Source: Delphinapterus leucas
Taxonomy: Eukaryota > Chordata > Mammalia > Artiodactyla > Monodontidae
Direction of reading: 5' to 3'
NCBI RefSeq assembly: GCF_002288925.2
Contig: NW_022098037.1
Coordinates: 7,047,524 to 7,111,523, forward strand
Length of the DNA stretch: 64,000 bases
Both the position numbers and the translations under genes were made by a program. Shown piece after piece: positions 35,282-46,823 of the stretch (position 1 is its first letter; each line of letters opens with the position of its first letter). The notes beneath the pieces are model-generated. The model was given only the letters and a program-made list of their open reading frames with translations, searched no databases and was not told where the DNA came from.

Positions 35282-36161
35282 CAGCCTTGTTCTTTTTAAA
35301 GTTGTTCTGGATGTTCTAGGTTTTGTGCATTGCCAAATGAATTTTAGAATCGGTCAATTTTTATTTAAAAGAAAGCTTTGGGGGATTTTTTTATGGGATT
35401 GCTTTTAAGATATTGATCAGTTTGGTAAGACCTGACATCTTAACAACACAGTCTTCCAATCCATGGACACAGTAAATCACTTTATTTATTTAGGTCTTCT
35501 TTAGTTTCTCTCAGCAATGTTTTGTAGTTTTCAGTATACCTGTATTTCATATATTTGGGTAGATTTATCCCTAAGGATTGCATGGTTTTTGATGCTATTG
35601 TAAATGGTAATTTAAAATTGTTCATTGATAGTATATAATAATACAATTGATTTTTGTATATTGATCTTGTATCCTTCAACCTTGTTAAACTCACTTATTA
35701 GTTCTGGTAGCTGTTTTTATATATTCCAATGGATAGTCTACACAGATAATAATGTCATCTGTGAGTAAAAATAGTTTTACTTCTTTACAATCTGTATGAC
35801 TTTTATTTCCTTTCTTGCCTTATCTTATTGGTTAGAATCTCCAGTAGCATGTTGAATAGAAGTGGTAAGAGTAGACATTGTTGTCTTGTTCCCTAATCTT
35901 AGGGGAAAAGTATTCAGCCTTTCACCATTAAGTCGTGTTAGCTGTCGGGTTTTTGTAGACACTTTTTATCAGGTTGAGGAAGTTCATTTTTATTATGTTG
36001 AGAATTTTTATCAGGAATGGATGTTGAATTTTGTCAAATGTGCTTTCTGTTGAGATGATTATATGGTTTTTCTTTTAGTTTGTTAATATGATAAATTGCA
36101 TTAATTGATTTTTTAGTGTTAATCCAGCCTTGCATTCCTGGGATAAATTCCACTTGGACAT
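35282..36161 (-). mobile_element. L1 ORF2 (reverse transcriptase region), reverse
   Basis: Recognisable reversed L1 blocks include GTAGATTTATCCCTAAGGAT, ATCTTGTATCCTTCAACCTT, ATAATGTCATCTGTGAGTAA, TAGAAGTGGTAAGAGTAGAC and CCTTGCATTCCTGGGATAAA. All reading frames are broken. Confidence 0.85.
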
Positions 36162-36175
36162 AATGTATTGTTTTT

Positions 36176-36516
36176 GTTTGTTTGTTTGTTTGTTTTAATT
36201 TACTTAATTTTGGCTGTGTTGGGTCTTCATTACTGCATGCGGGCTTTCTCTAGTTGCTGTGAGTGGGGGCTACTCTTCCTTGCGGTGCGTGGGCTTCTCT
36301 TGTTGCAGATCACGGGCTCTAGGCGCATGGGCTTCAGTAGTTGTGGCATGTGGGCTCAGTAGTTGTGGCTCGTGGGCTCTAGAGCACAGGCCCAGTAGTT
36401 GTGGCGCACGGGCTTAGGTGCTCTGCGGCATGTGGGATCTTCCCGGACCAGGGCTCTAACCTGTGTCCCCTGCATTGGCAGGCAGATTCTTAACCACTGC
36501 ACCCCCAGGGAAGTCC
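36176..36516 (-). mobile_element. CHR-type SINE, long form, reverse, with (GTTT)n tail
   Basis: GTTTGTTTGTTT tract, GGCTGTGTTGGGTCTTCATT, ending CCACTGCACCCCCAGGGAAG. Identical direct repeats AATGTATTGTTTTT at 36162-36175 and 36517-36530. Confidence 0.95.
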
Positions 36517-36530
36517 AATGTATTGTTTTT

Positions 36531-37495
36531 TAAAAAATATTTTTTTAGTACAATTTTACATTTATAGAATACCTGAGCGAACAGTATAGAAATTTCAGAT
36601 ACACACTCCACTTCACAACCCACCCTCTCGGTTTCCCCTATTATTAACATCTTGCATTAAAGTGACTCATTTGTTATAATTAACAAAACAATTTTTTGTT
36701 ACAATTAATGAACCAGTATTGATATATTATCATTAACTAGTCCATAGTTTATATTAAGTTCACTCTATGTTATATAGTTCTATGGATTTTGAGAAATAAA
36801 TAATCGTATGTGTCCATCATCACAGTTTCATACAGAATAGTTTAATTACCCTAAGAATGCCCTGTGCTTCACCTGTTCAGTCCTACCTTCCCTCCCCTCA
36901 CATCCTGACAACTAATGATCTTTCACTATCTTTGTAATTTTGCCTTCTCCAAAATGTTATATAGTTTAAATCACATAACATGTACTGTTTTTAGACTGGC
37001 TTTCTTTCACTTAGAAACATACATTTAAGGTTCCTCTGTGTCTTTCCATGGTTTGGTAATTCACTTCTTATTACTGCCAAATAATATTCCATTGTATAAA
37101 TATATTAGAGTTTGTTTATTCATTTACCTATTGAAAGAAACCTTGGTTACTTCCAGTTTGGGGAATTATGAATAAAGCTGCTATAAACATTCATGGGTAA
37201 ATACCTAGCAGCATGCTTGCTGTATGATAAAACTACGTTTAGCTTTGTAAGAAAATGCCAAGCTGTTTTTCAAAGGGGTTGTACTATATTGCATTCTCAT
37301 CAGCAATGAACGAGGGTTACTGTTAATCTGCATCCTTTCCGGAATTTCGTGTTATCAGTATTTTGGATTTTAGTCATTCTAATAGGCATGTGGTATAATC
37401 ACATTGTTGTTTTAATTTGCAATTCCCTAATGATACATGATGATAAGCAATTTTCATATTTTTATTGGACATCTGTACATCTTCTATGATGTCAG
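36531..37495 (-). mobile_element. Old L1 3' end inserted within another L1, reverse
   Basis: Begins with an L1-type 3' UTR in reverse (GTACAATTTTACATTTATAG, ATTGTATAAATATATTAGAG), then ORF2 C-terminal blocks GGGGAATTATGAATAAAGCT and TAATAGGCATGTGGTATAAT. It sits between RT sequence at 35282-36161 and further RT sequence at 37496. Confidence 0.75.
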
Positions 37496-37917
37496 ATTCA
37501 ATTTGTTAAGACATTTTAAAGAATATTTACCTCTGTTTTCACGAAAGATATTAGTCTATAATTTTCTTTTATTGTCATGTCTGTCTGCTTTTGGTATCCT
37601 ATTAGTGTTGGTCTCATAGAGGTAGTTTTCCCTTTTCAGTGTTCTGGAAGAGTTTGTGTAGAACTGGCATTATTTCTTCCTTAAATGTTTGGTAGGATTC
37701 ACCAATGAATCCATGTGGGTGTCCAGTTTTCTTTATGGGAATGTTTTTAACTGTAAGTTCAATTTCTTCTGTAAATATAAGGCTGTTCAAATTATTTATT
37801 TCTTTTGGAGTGATTTTTGATAGTTTGTATCTTTCATGGAATTTTGTTATAGATTTTACCCTTGGGGTTTTAAAAATTTTGCTATCTAGGTACTGTGTGT
37901 TTACATAGGCCATTTAA
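37496..37917 (-). mobile_element. L1 ORF2 fragment, reverse (continuation)
   Basis: TCACGAAAGATATTAGTCTA, GGCATTATTTCTTCCTTAAA and GTAGGATTCACCAATGAATC are reversed ORF2 sequence upstream of the RT core. They continue the L1 seen at 35282-36161. Confidence 0.8.
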
Positions 37918-37933
37918 AAACTATGCTGCCAGG

Positions 37934-38279
37934 ACTTCCCTGGTGGCACAGTGGTTGAGAGTCCGCCTGCCAATGCAGGGGTCACGGGTTCGATCCCTGG
38001 TCTGGGAAGATCCCACATGCCGCGGAGCAACTAAGCCCATGCGCCACAACTACTGAGCCTGTGCTTTAGAGCCTGCGAGCCACAACTACTGAGCCCACGA
38101 GCCACAACTACTGAAGCCCGTGCACCTAGAGCCCGTGCTCTGCAATGAGAAGCCACCGCCATGAGAAGTCCATGCACCGCAACAAAGAGTAGCCCCTGCT
38201 CACCACAACTAGAGAAAGCCTGCGCACAGCAATGAAGACCCAATGCAGCCAAAAATAAATAAATTTATGAAAAAAAAGA
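37934..38279 (+). mobile_element. CHR-type SINE, long form
   Basis: Head ACTTCCCTGGTGGCACAGTG, GTTCGATCCCTGG; CAACTACTGA units; tail AAATAAATAAATTTATGAAAA. Direct repeats AAACTATGCTGCCAGG at 37918-37933 and AAACTATACTGCCAGG at 38280-38295 differ at one base. Confidence 0.95.
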
Positions 38280-38295
38280 AAACTATACTGCCAGG

Positions 38296-39600
38296 TTCTT
38301 AGAATTTTCTAAGGTTTGATTTGGGAAACTAGAATGACAGTATAGCAATGTATAAACCAGTATGGTTAAGATGTCCCTAAGAAAATGTAGAAGTAGCTTT
38401 ATTTGATTGCCACAGGGTCACATATTTTAATATAAGTGAAAAAATTGAAATATTGATGTTAGAATATCCTTAAGTATAAAATTTGTTTCACAACTCTATT
38501 TTGAAGATTACAATGTGAAATTTTAATAAGATTACTGAAATTTTAAGTAATTTGCTTTTGTATGAATAACTAATAGTATTAATATTTAAGATAAGAATAT
38601 TACTGATAGATTAAGCACTTTTGCTCATATGAATAAACCTCTTTTCTTTCTTACATTTGAGGGAATCATTCGACTCCTCTGGGCTTCAATTCATTCACTG
38701 GTAAAAATGAGGCAATCAGACTAGACATTTTGCTAAGATTTCTTCTAGGATGCTATTATTCCAATACTTAGGACTTACTGTGAAAAAAAAGTTTACGATG
38801 TTAACTGTGAAACAAAGTATTTACTTTTAAGGTGCTTTAATCTAATTATATTAACTTAAACATAAGTATACCCAGATGCCTAGTAAATAATTTGTAGATA
38901 TTGTAAAATGAGTTTTTTCCAAATTTATTTACTTGTAAGCTGCCAATTGAAAGTAATACTGTTTGGGGAAGCGAAGAAATGGAGTCACAGATAAAATCTT
39001 TACACTCCATGTTCCAAAGGAAGATAAATGTTTTATTTAAAGCTATCTATCTGAAATCGAAGTCAGAGTGACACTTGCTTTAGTATCATTCCTACCGTTT
39101 ATTAATCTCACTAACAAGAAAGGTAAAACTGAATGTTTTTGAAAAGACACCTTGGCATCATTGCAGCAGCTGTTTAAAGCACAGGATTAAATTATGGAAT
39201 TTAAGCTCTTCACGAATTCTGGAAATCAAGCTTGTTTTGGGGAAGAACTTGATCGGAAACAAAGCAGTTTTACTGAACGTTATGTTGTCTCGGCACTCTT
39301 CACCAGCACACGGACACAATTTATTCTTTAATGGGAGCCATGCTCTAGTTCAGATATAAAAGTTTCACAGAGGAACTCTGTGGGGTATGTTTAAAAGGAA
39401 ACCTTTAAAAATCATATTATAATTACAACATACTATAAAGATATAGATCTAGCCATTGTTTATCCTTTGCTCATTCTTGGAAGACTTTTAAAACTAAAAA
39501 TTTTGATGAAAATGTTCTGGAAATCTTGAGTGTGGCTTACCATCCACTTTGTCTTTATATCCAAGAAGAAAATTATACATTTTAAATAAAGGTAAGTTCA
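38296..39600. other. Gene-free stretch with a weak MIR-like piece
   Basis: 38660-38765 (GGCTTCAATTCATTCACTGG, AAAAATGAGGCAATCAGACT) looks like MIR core sequence. The remainder is AT-rich and unrecognised. Confidence 0.45.
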
Positions 39601-42600
39601 GGTAAGTTTGGTGTTTTGGAACCTGTAGCTAATGCTTCTAGTGGTGCCCTGCAACTCTTTCCTAGAACCATCTTGGATTTCAGCCACAGCTGTAGTCGAC
39701 AGTTCACCTCAATCTCAGACTCACCTTTTAGTGACAATAACTCACCTCATATGAGTGCCCCATCTCTCCACTTACTGACAAAGTGTCCTTTTCTAGGCCA
39801 TGGGAGCCCCCGAGGCCTAAATGCAAATGTATCCCCTAAATGTAGATGAGAAATGTCCTCAACCAATGGGTCCAGGGATAGTGGACATGTGATCTAGCCT
39901 CTAGTCCTTCTGGTGGACAGTTCTGAGAAGCACCTGCTCATTTCTAAAGAGGTGCTGGTTCTGGAATCAACTCCCAAGCATTCACAATGGCAATCTTGAT
40001 AATATCCTTGTGTTACATTTTCTTCCCTCTCTCATTCTTCCTGCTCTCTTACTCCTGCTTCCTGGGATTAGTTCACAAATCATCTACTTGCACCCAAATG
40101 TTTGTCTCAAGGTCTGTTTTAGGAGGAATATAACATATGACTTTGGTATGAGAGTGATCCTTGAAAGCAGACCATTAGGATGGGATTCTGCAATGGAATC
40201 ACTTACCTTATTGCTAGGATAAGCAGGATGGCGGTAATGCCTGGTCTGCATCACAATGCCTAGGAACCTCACCTGTGATGGAATGGGATAAGAAGAAATG
40301 GGTTATCCAGTAGTTCTGTCACTAGAATGGTTTGGGGGGCAAAGGATTGTGGAATTGGTTAGCATTTGTTATCTGCCTTGGAAGCCTTGAAAAAAGGAAG
40401 TAAGTAACAAACTCAGATCAGCCAACTATCATCCTAGGGCACACTGAAAGCCAAAAGGTCACCTTGGCAGTACTTAAAGAGACCATTATCTCCTTAGCCG
40501 TAGGACTTCTGTAGTGAAAATCAGGCTCAGAGTGCAATTGTAAGGGTGGCAGAGCTGCAAAGGAGATAAAATGTGCAACCTCCACAAGTCTCCTTTGCTA
40601 GTGTCACAGCCCTGGTATCAGAGGAGAGAGACTGAGACTTGCGATGAGAAAATTTGGGTGGATATGCTTGAGGAGCTTGAATTCCTGGTTTTCTCTGAAC
40701 CTTCCACACCAGCCAAAGCAGCTCTTTCTCCCTCTCTAGAGGAGAGCAGCCTCCCCTTACCTGGAGACCACACACAGTGTTCACCTAAGGTAGATGTTTT
40801 GTAAGATGACTCTTACTACCTCAAGATTGAACTTGTTTCCTCCCATTGCCATGAGAAGAATAACTAATGCCAAGTTTAGCTGAGAGAGAAAATATAGTTC
40901 TTGATCTGGGAAGAGATAGCTTTACTGAAAGAATTTTAGGAACTGGCTAATCATTACTGGCAGGAATTTAAAGAATATGTGTGGGAATAGATCTTGAATG
41001 TGCTGGACCAGAGTGGCAGAATATTAGACTGGATAGAGGAGAGTTTATTGACATGGGAGCACTCTCTTATGACTCAAGATTTAACATCCTGGCAAGGACA
41101 CTTGGTGTTAACAGGCTGTTGGGATGGCTTCTTGAATCTTCATGGCCTACACTAAATGAGATGGAGACGCTGGAATTGCCTTGTCAAAGTAATGAAGAAG
41201 AGGTCAGTGGCTCAGAGAGGTGGGAATGTTAGAATGGATTTATGTCATGTGTCAAGAGAACCAACCTATTATTTTCCCAGGAAGAGCCCAGAGAACACTC
41301 TCTTTACTAAGGCAGTAAAGATTGTACTAATGAGAATGGCAACGATATATCTGAGAAAATTAGTGGTATCTAGACCAGGATTCACAGTAGGAAATGATGC
41401 CACAGAATTGGGCTCTCTTATATTAATTGAGATGATAGAATTCTATAATGGCAGGAGGCAGGTAGTGGTATTCCAACCATCACTGGCAAAGTAGCAGCAA
41501 GGCTGAAGTGGCAACCAAGGTTCCTTGGTGTTCAGGGAGCACAGTGTAGCTCATGTTCAAGGTAGAAGGCAGTAGACTAGGGTGCAGTTTTATCCAAAAA
41601 AGCAAGAGCCAGAGAGCAAAAAGTTGATGTCAACTGCTATAATGCAGAAGTGTTATCCTGTAACTATCATTTCATGTTCATCAATTGAAAAGGGGGCCAA
41701 TGCCCTTTGAAAAATGCTACCTATGCCACTACAAGCATATAGAATATCTGCCCACTCTTTCTCTAAAGTACCGTAAGCCACTTATTAAAGTAACTGTACA
41801 ATGCAATCCTTTCAAAGGTAGTTGGGTAAGAGCACGCTGAATAGACTTGATATCGAGTGATCTAAAATGTCATCACTGTCCCTCAGTTAAAGTGGGAGGA
41901 TGGAAGATTTGGACCCCTGTGGATTTTAGGGGTCCAATGGTCTGGAGGATGCTGGGACATGCCTCCAAGTGAAGGACAAGTTATTGAACTTGCACCCTCT
42001 ACCATTAAGAAAAAGGTACAGTGTTGGGGACTTTGACTTTTGAAGCTAAATGCTGCTCTCATCCATTTATGGGGAGAGTTAGAGGGCTGCTAGTTTCAAG
42101 TGGGGCCCAGGGCAAGAGAGAGGACTCTGCTGCAGGCTCAGGCTGTGATGAGCTGCCCTCCTGCTCAGACTATATGACTGATTATCCATTGATGCTACAA
42201 GTATCTCTGGTAGAACATTGTATAACATCTCTGGCAAGCTCCAACAGAAGATTAACAGTACAGACATTAGGTTCTGGAACAAAGGCCTGCCTCATCATTG
42301 TTTGAAAAGCAACCCTTGGCATGCCTCTGTGCCTGGCAGAAAGTGAGAATCTGCTTATATATGACATCAAGTTATTAATTGGAGCTGCCCGTCATGAGCT
42401 AGGTGTTATCAGGTTCATCATATCATAGGGCCAGACAGTAACAGTAACAATCCATTATTTTGATGGAAATGATACATCTGGGATCAAGCCTGAGCAAGTC
42501 CAGAGGGCACATGTAAGTTACATGGACAAGTAGACTAGATTCCCATATCATTTACCTCTCATGGACTAATGCATCTCCTTCAACCTACTCCTATGATCCA

Positions 42601-44850
42601 TGGGGAATCCCCTATGGTCAGTTTTATCAGTATTTATTGCTACAATAATGCTATGTAATAAATAACCAAAAAACCTTTGAGACTCAACAGTGAGCATTTA
42701 TTATTCAGGCATCTAGGGCCAGCTGGGAATTGGTTAGGCAGATTTTCTGATCTTGGCTGGGCTCGCTCACATCTTGGGTTTGGCTGCTATGTGACTAGAA
42801 CAGCTTAGCTCTGCTCCACACACCTCTCATTCTCCATCAGACTATCCCAGTCATGTTTCTCTATCAGAGGCACAAGAGAAGGCAAGAGCAATTACCCAAG
42901 TATTTTTCAAGCTTCTGCTTGGATCAAATTTGCTAACATTCCATTGACCCAAAGAAAATCACACGGCTAAGTTCAGAGTCCAAAGGTGAGGCAGAATAAC
43001 TCCACGCAGAGTGGGAAGGCATTGAAAATCTTATGGGAAATGGCATGGAGACAGGGAGAAGTGAAGAAGTAAGGCTATTTCTGCAATATTAACATACCAG
43101 ATGACAGAGAAGGAAAATGTGGGTCTTGTTCATGGGTAGACCAGCTTGCTATCTCGGTGTGAGCCAGAAATGGCTGGCTTCCACACTGTCTCCTCTCAGA
43201 GGTGCCTGGAAGGATCAGTGGTAAGGGAAAAATGAAAAATCTTCCTGATAGAGCTTCAAACAGTACACTTGGTCATTCAGCGTGATGGAGAAAGATGTGG
43301 CCTGAGTTAAGGATAAACACAGTCTCGATTATGGAAAAGTTTGTAGATTTTTGTATCATGGAATGTCAATAAAAGAGCACTAACCTGAGGAGGCAAAGAT
43401 TAGGTGGACAGGATGATTCTTCAGTAGATTTATACCAGCCTTGCCCTTTACCACTCCAGGCTTACACAACAAACCCGTAAGTGAAGTAATCATGGTGGCA
43501 GAGATAGAGGCTAGGCATAGACCTGAGAGCTTGAGCTTTGTCTAAGGCTGATGGAGTTATGTCACTGTTGAACACGTGATCTGTCAGCAGCAGAAACCAA
43601 TGACTCGTAACACTCCTTCAGGAGATAAATTAGCCACATGGGAGCAAGTTGTTTAATTTCCTTCCACCTTGGAGGAGGAAGCAATTCTTTTCTATTGTAA
43701 CTAATCTGTATTCTTAATTCAGGCTTGTTTTCCCTTCCATCAGTACCTCAGTCATCATTACTATCTGATAGTCTACAGAATGCCCCCCAAAAAATGCTTA
43801 TTACAAATAAGGTATCTTGAATTATATTACCTCAGATTGAGGAACTATTTTGTAGTAAATGAAGAGCAACATGAATTACTGGATCCATGATCCTATCATA
43901 TGCAGCATTATCCAGAAGCAGTCAATCTAACACAACAATGAAATGGACTATTACAGCATCTGCTTAGACACCAGCTGAGAGATACAGCCTGCAGGGCTGG
44001 GGTGCTGTTTTCTAGGAAGTGATACATGCACTATACCAAAGGCCAGTATGTAATTCCATGTCCCCAACTGCTAGAATTTATGGGTCTAGGAGCCAAGAGG
44101 ATAGAAATAGAACTGGCCCTTCCTACCACCATTCTCAGTAACCTACTTGCAGAATTGTGCTTCCCATCCCCCCTACCACCTTTGGCTCTGCTGAATTGGA
44201 GGTCCTGTTTCCTAGACAGGGGAAGAGGAAAAAGCTAGAACATTTCTATCAAGAAGCACAGTAAGATTTCTACAGAACTGAAGCTACTGCTGCCAAACTG
44301 ATTCTGTTGGGCTGCTCATGTCTGTGGGACAACAGGCAAGAAAAGGGAGTTAATATGTTGGTTAACATGGAGATCTAGGATTACAATTACAAAATGAAAC
44401 AAGGAGGATGTGTCTGGAACTCAGGCGATTCATTGGGGTGATTCTTGATGCTTCTATGCCTGGTGTGAACAGCAAACAGACAAATGTGATAATCACAGCC
44501 TAAAAGGGGCAAAGTAACCAAGGCCCATCTCTGAAGGGATGAAGGTCTGGGTCACTCAACCAAACTAGACCTGCTGAATTTCTGGAAGAGAGCAAGGAAA
44601 GTCTCAAATGGGTGATGCAGGAAAGAGATGATGGATATGAGTTTTGGTCTTGAGTTCAGTTGTAGCACAAGGAACTACAGCTTGTCTCACTAATCCTCCT
44701 GTGTAGTCTTCTACAGACTGTGGCTGGTCATCATTTTGAAGATCTGGTAATGGAGTAGACTTAACACTGGACTCAATTCTGAATAGGCAAGGGGTAGACA
44801 GCAGCAAACACCTCTTTTGCCCCACATCACATCCCTTTGTCAACTTCTGC
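39600..44850 (+). mobile_element. Decayed ERVL/MaLR-type LTR retroelement, internal region plus probable 5' LTR end
   Basis: An old non-infectious endogenous retroelement remnant. At 40075-40130, CATCTACTTGCACCCAAATG and TCTCAAGGTCTGTTTTAGGA resemble an ERVL-class LTR 3' end. Immediately after, GGTATGAGAGTGATCC (about 40146) is weakly similar to the tRNA-Leu-type primer-binding site used by ERVL. Near the right end, 44538-44620 (GGATGAAGGTCTGGGTCACT) closely resembles the terminal part of MaLR internal sequence. The region between contains only short broken frames, such as 40981-41232 and 41156-41494. An unrelated old repeat interrupts it at 42630-43085. A matching 3' LTR was not recognised. 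Family naming rests on recall. Confidence 0.5.
42630..43085 (-). repeat. Old interspersed repeat similar to the one at 9330-9860
   Basis: TTATTGCTACAATAATGCTA at the left edge, then GAGCATTTATTATTCAGGCA, CTTGGCTGGGCTCGCTCACA and TGCTAACATTCCATTGACCC. The layout matches the reversed MLT-like repeat family seen at 9330-9860, at a higher level of decay. Confidence 0.45.
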
Positions 44851-45324
44851 TATCAGCTCACTCTGAACCACACTGAAACTACTTTCAGTTCAATTTCTAT
44901 TTGACGATAAATATAATAAGAATATCTGACTTTGATAGTATATGAACTAATGGCCAAGTTGTGAAAAGCTTAACATGCTAATAAATACTACCAATAAGTT
45001 CCAGATCCACAATAAATATGATATATAAGCTTCCAGCTGTCACAGAAGATTTCAATCCAGTATTACTTTCTGCCAGAAATTTCTTTAACAACTCTTAAGA
45101 TACAAATGTACATACTTTTCATGCTAAATACTTTTCATGCTAAAATATTCACAAAAATTGAATAATTCATTTAGCCAAATTCACTTTTTTGTTTTGCATT
45201 GAGTCTATTTTTGATCGCTAAACTCACATTGACTTCATTTTAGATGCTCATTGCATCCCTCAAATATTGAGTACTTTATTTAGGCTATTCTATTTTTCAG
45301 TTCAGGGTCCTTTATTTTGGTAAC
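44851..45324. other. Intergenic DNA downstream of WASHC3
   Basis: AT-rich with no exon. A small tandem duplication of ATACTTTTCATGCTAA lies at about 45112-45143. Confidence 0.5.
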
Positions 45325-45507
45325 AAGACATACTGCCAGCTTATTATAAATGCTTTATTTATTTATTTTTTAACATAGAGGAAGCTTGGTGGTGGATATG
45401 TAGCCATTTGATGTTTTTATGACTAAGAGTTAAAGTTCAGGTTCTCTTTCTTATAGAATGTAAATATGCACCAACACATGTATATGTAATTGTTATCAAC
45501 ATTAAGC
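45325..45507 (-). other. WASHC3: WASHC3 3' untranslated region, approximate end
   Basis: The sequence after the WASHC3 stop has no continuing ORF and reaches two overlapping AATAAA hexamers at 45363-45354 (read on the minus strand). A TG-rich stretch lies just beyond (about 45332-45320). This suggests a short 3' UTR of roughly 150-180 bases. The exact cleavage site is inferred. A further AATAAA at 45316-45311 could be used as an alternative. Confidence 0.6.
45354..45363 (-). promoter_or_regulatory. WASHC3: Candidate polyadenylation signals (overlapping AATAAA)
   Basis: The minus strand reads AATAAATAAA here, about 145 bases after the WASHC3 stop and followed by a T/G-rich segment, which is the expected context for a cleavage signal. 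The AT-rich run also contains extra ATAAA repeats, so which hexamer is used cannot be told. Confidence 0.55.
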
Positions 45508-45592
45508 TTAGTCACTAAAAGAAGATTCGCTGTCTGAACTTTCTTCTATATTTTTTTCACCTTCACCATCAGGCACTGGAGCATCTGGCCTC
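45508..45592 (-). CDS. WASHC3: WASHC3 last coding exon (C-terminal acidic tail and stop)
   Basis: This is the terminal coding exon of the WASH-complex subunit whose previous exon lies at 59868-59932. The acceptor is strong: a T-rich tract ending CCTTATCTTTTAG, with AG at 45594-45593. Joined to the GA left by the upstream exon, it reads ERPDAPVPDGEGEKN, then IEESSDSESSFSD, then TAA at 45510-45508. That is the acidic, serine-rich C-terminus of WASHC3. Relative to the human tail as I recall it, the middle differs slightly (EGEKNI versus ESEKTV), while the final EESSDSESSFSD block is identical. The Ser/Asp/Glu run looks like a casein-kinase-2 type acidic tail (inference). The reading frame is intact. 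The gene is antisense to the ORF-like stretches in the intron to the right, and the DNA to the left has no further exon of it. Confidence 0.95.
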
Positions 45593-45639
45593 CTAAAAGA
45601 TAAGGAAAAAAATTTTAATGTTTTTTCCAGTTGAAAAAA

Positions 45640-46200
45640 AGCACTAACTGTAAATTAGGTTCATCTTAGAATACTGCTGCTAATAAATCTGCCAAATCTG
45701 CATCCTTAACCGAGAGTCTCCCGCTCTCCGCCACAGCGTGCTTCTTGCTGGCTTCTCCAGCACCATGGGGATTCAGTGCTATTCCTGTACAGGCCACAGC
45801 ACTGTTTTCTCCTGCCAGTCCTTACACAGTGTGCTACTTCAGCACTTTCTGCTTCTCATTACCATGGAGACCCAACTACAGACAGAGATGCGATCTGAAG
45901 AGGCTGGCATGACCAGTGCTAAATCCTTGCAGCCTCCAAGTGTCCACAAGGTACAGAGAAAGGAAAGCTAGAAGTGGAAAGAAAAAGAAAATCGTCATGT
46001 TCAGGAAAGCTGCAGGGAGCAGTTTTAAAATGGAAGAGAGTTCAAGAATGGCCATTAAGAAACACAGGCAATATGGAAATTTTGCAGGGGAAGTGAGTGC
46101 CTGTCAAAGAAGGTTCTTAATGTCTGCTGAATGTTTTCACTTATATGTTTTATCATCAGAGAAAGAATATAAGAATGAGTTGGTAAAAATAATGTCTTGA
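45640..46200 (+). other. Unrecognised ORF-like stretch in the WASHC3 intron, possible retro-copy
   Basis: The composition changes around 45705-45780 (GAGAGTCTCCCGCTCTCCGC, then CTCCAGCACCATGGGGATTC), which looks like an mRNA leader followed by a start codon. Two overlapping open stretches follow in different frames (45738-45971 and 45916-46200). I do not recognise either product. There are no splice sites in consensus position, no obvious poly-A tail and no target-site duplication, so this may be chance or an old processed pseudogene. It is antisense to WASHC3. Confidence 0.2.
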
Positions 46201-46807
46201 AGGTTCCCTAAGCACAACAAAAAAATGTGAGAATGGTTAAACTCCAGCTTTGCATAGATGTGCTATAATAAACTACATGAAATTTAATGGTGTCATTAAA
46301 ACAGTCAACTAGATAGGCTCCATGGAGTTTGTCAGTAAATCATTTAATCAGTATGGCAGCACTAACACTCAGGCCCTATTCAATCTATCCAAGGAAGTAA
46401 ATTAAGCCAATAAAGTATACTTGGGGAAACTAAGAGGGAAAGGAAGAATAATATACCTGCTCTGTTTTAATAAAAAAGCTACAAGACTTATTTCTCCCTC
46501 AGGCTCCTTGATTCTTATTAAAGATTTAGGACACCAACAAATAAAATTCTTCTTTGCCACAAATATAATTACTATTACTAAAATAAGAAAATGTAGTCTC
46601 CTATTTACCTTTAGTTACAAATTATGGCTGAGTTTTGATGTATACTTTTTAATATCATATCTGTCATGCTACGAAACAGAAGAAATGCTGGCACTGCTCT
46701 CTAGCAATGGGTCAAATATAACCCCGTTTGCTCTGCTGCACAATTTTAGATTATGCCTATGAGGAAGTCACATGTACTCAGAACAATAAAACTTTAAAGC
46801 TGGGTAC
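46201..46807. other. Intronic DNA, nothing recognised
   Basis: AT-rich sequence without a repeat I can name. Confidence 0.4.
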
Positions 46808-46823
46808 AGCATTTATAGGTTTT

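Noticed and set aside
40981..41494. Two overlapping frames in the 39.6-44.9 kb element as a host gene
   Set aside because: They overlap in different frames with no introns, and sit in sequence that better fits a decayed LTR retroelement.
1..45300. DRAM1 exons, expected to the left of WASHC3 by human gene order
   Set aside because: None of the open frames resembles DRAM1 transmembrane or C-terminal sequence. The gene probably lies outside the window.
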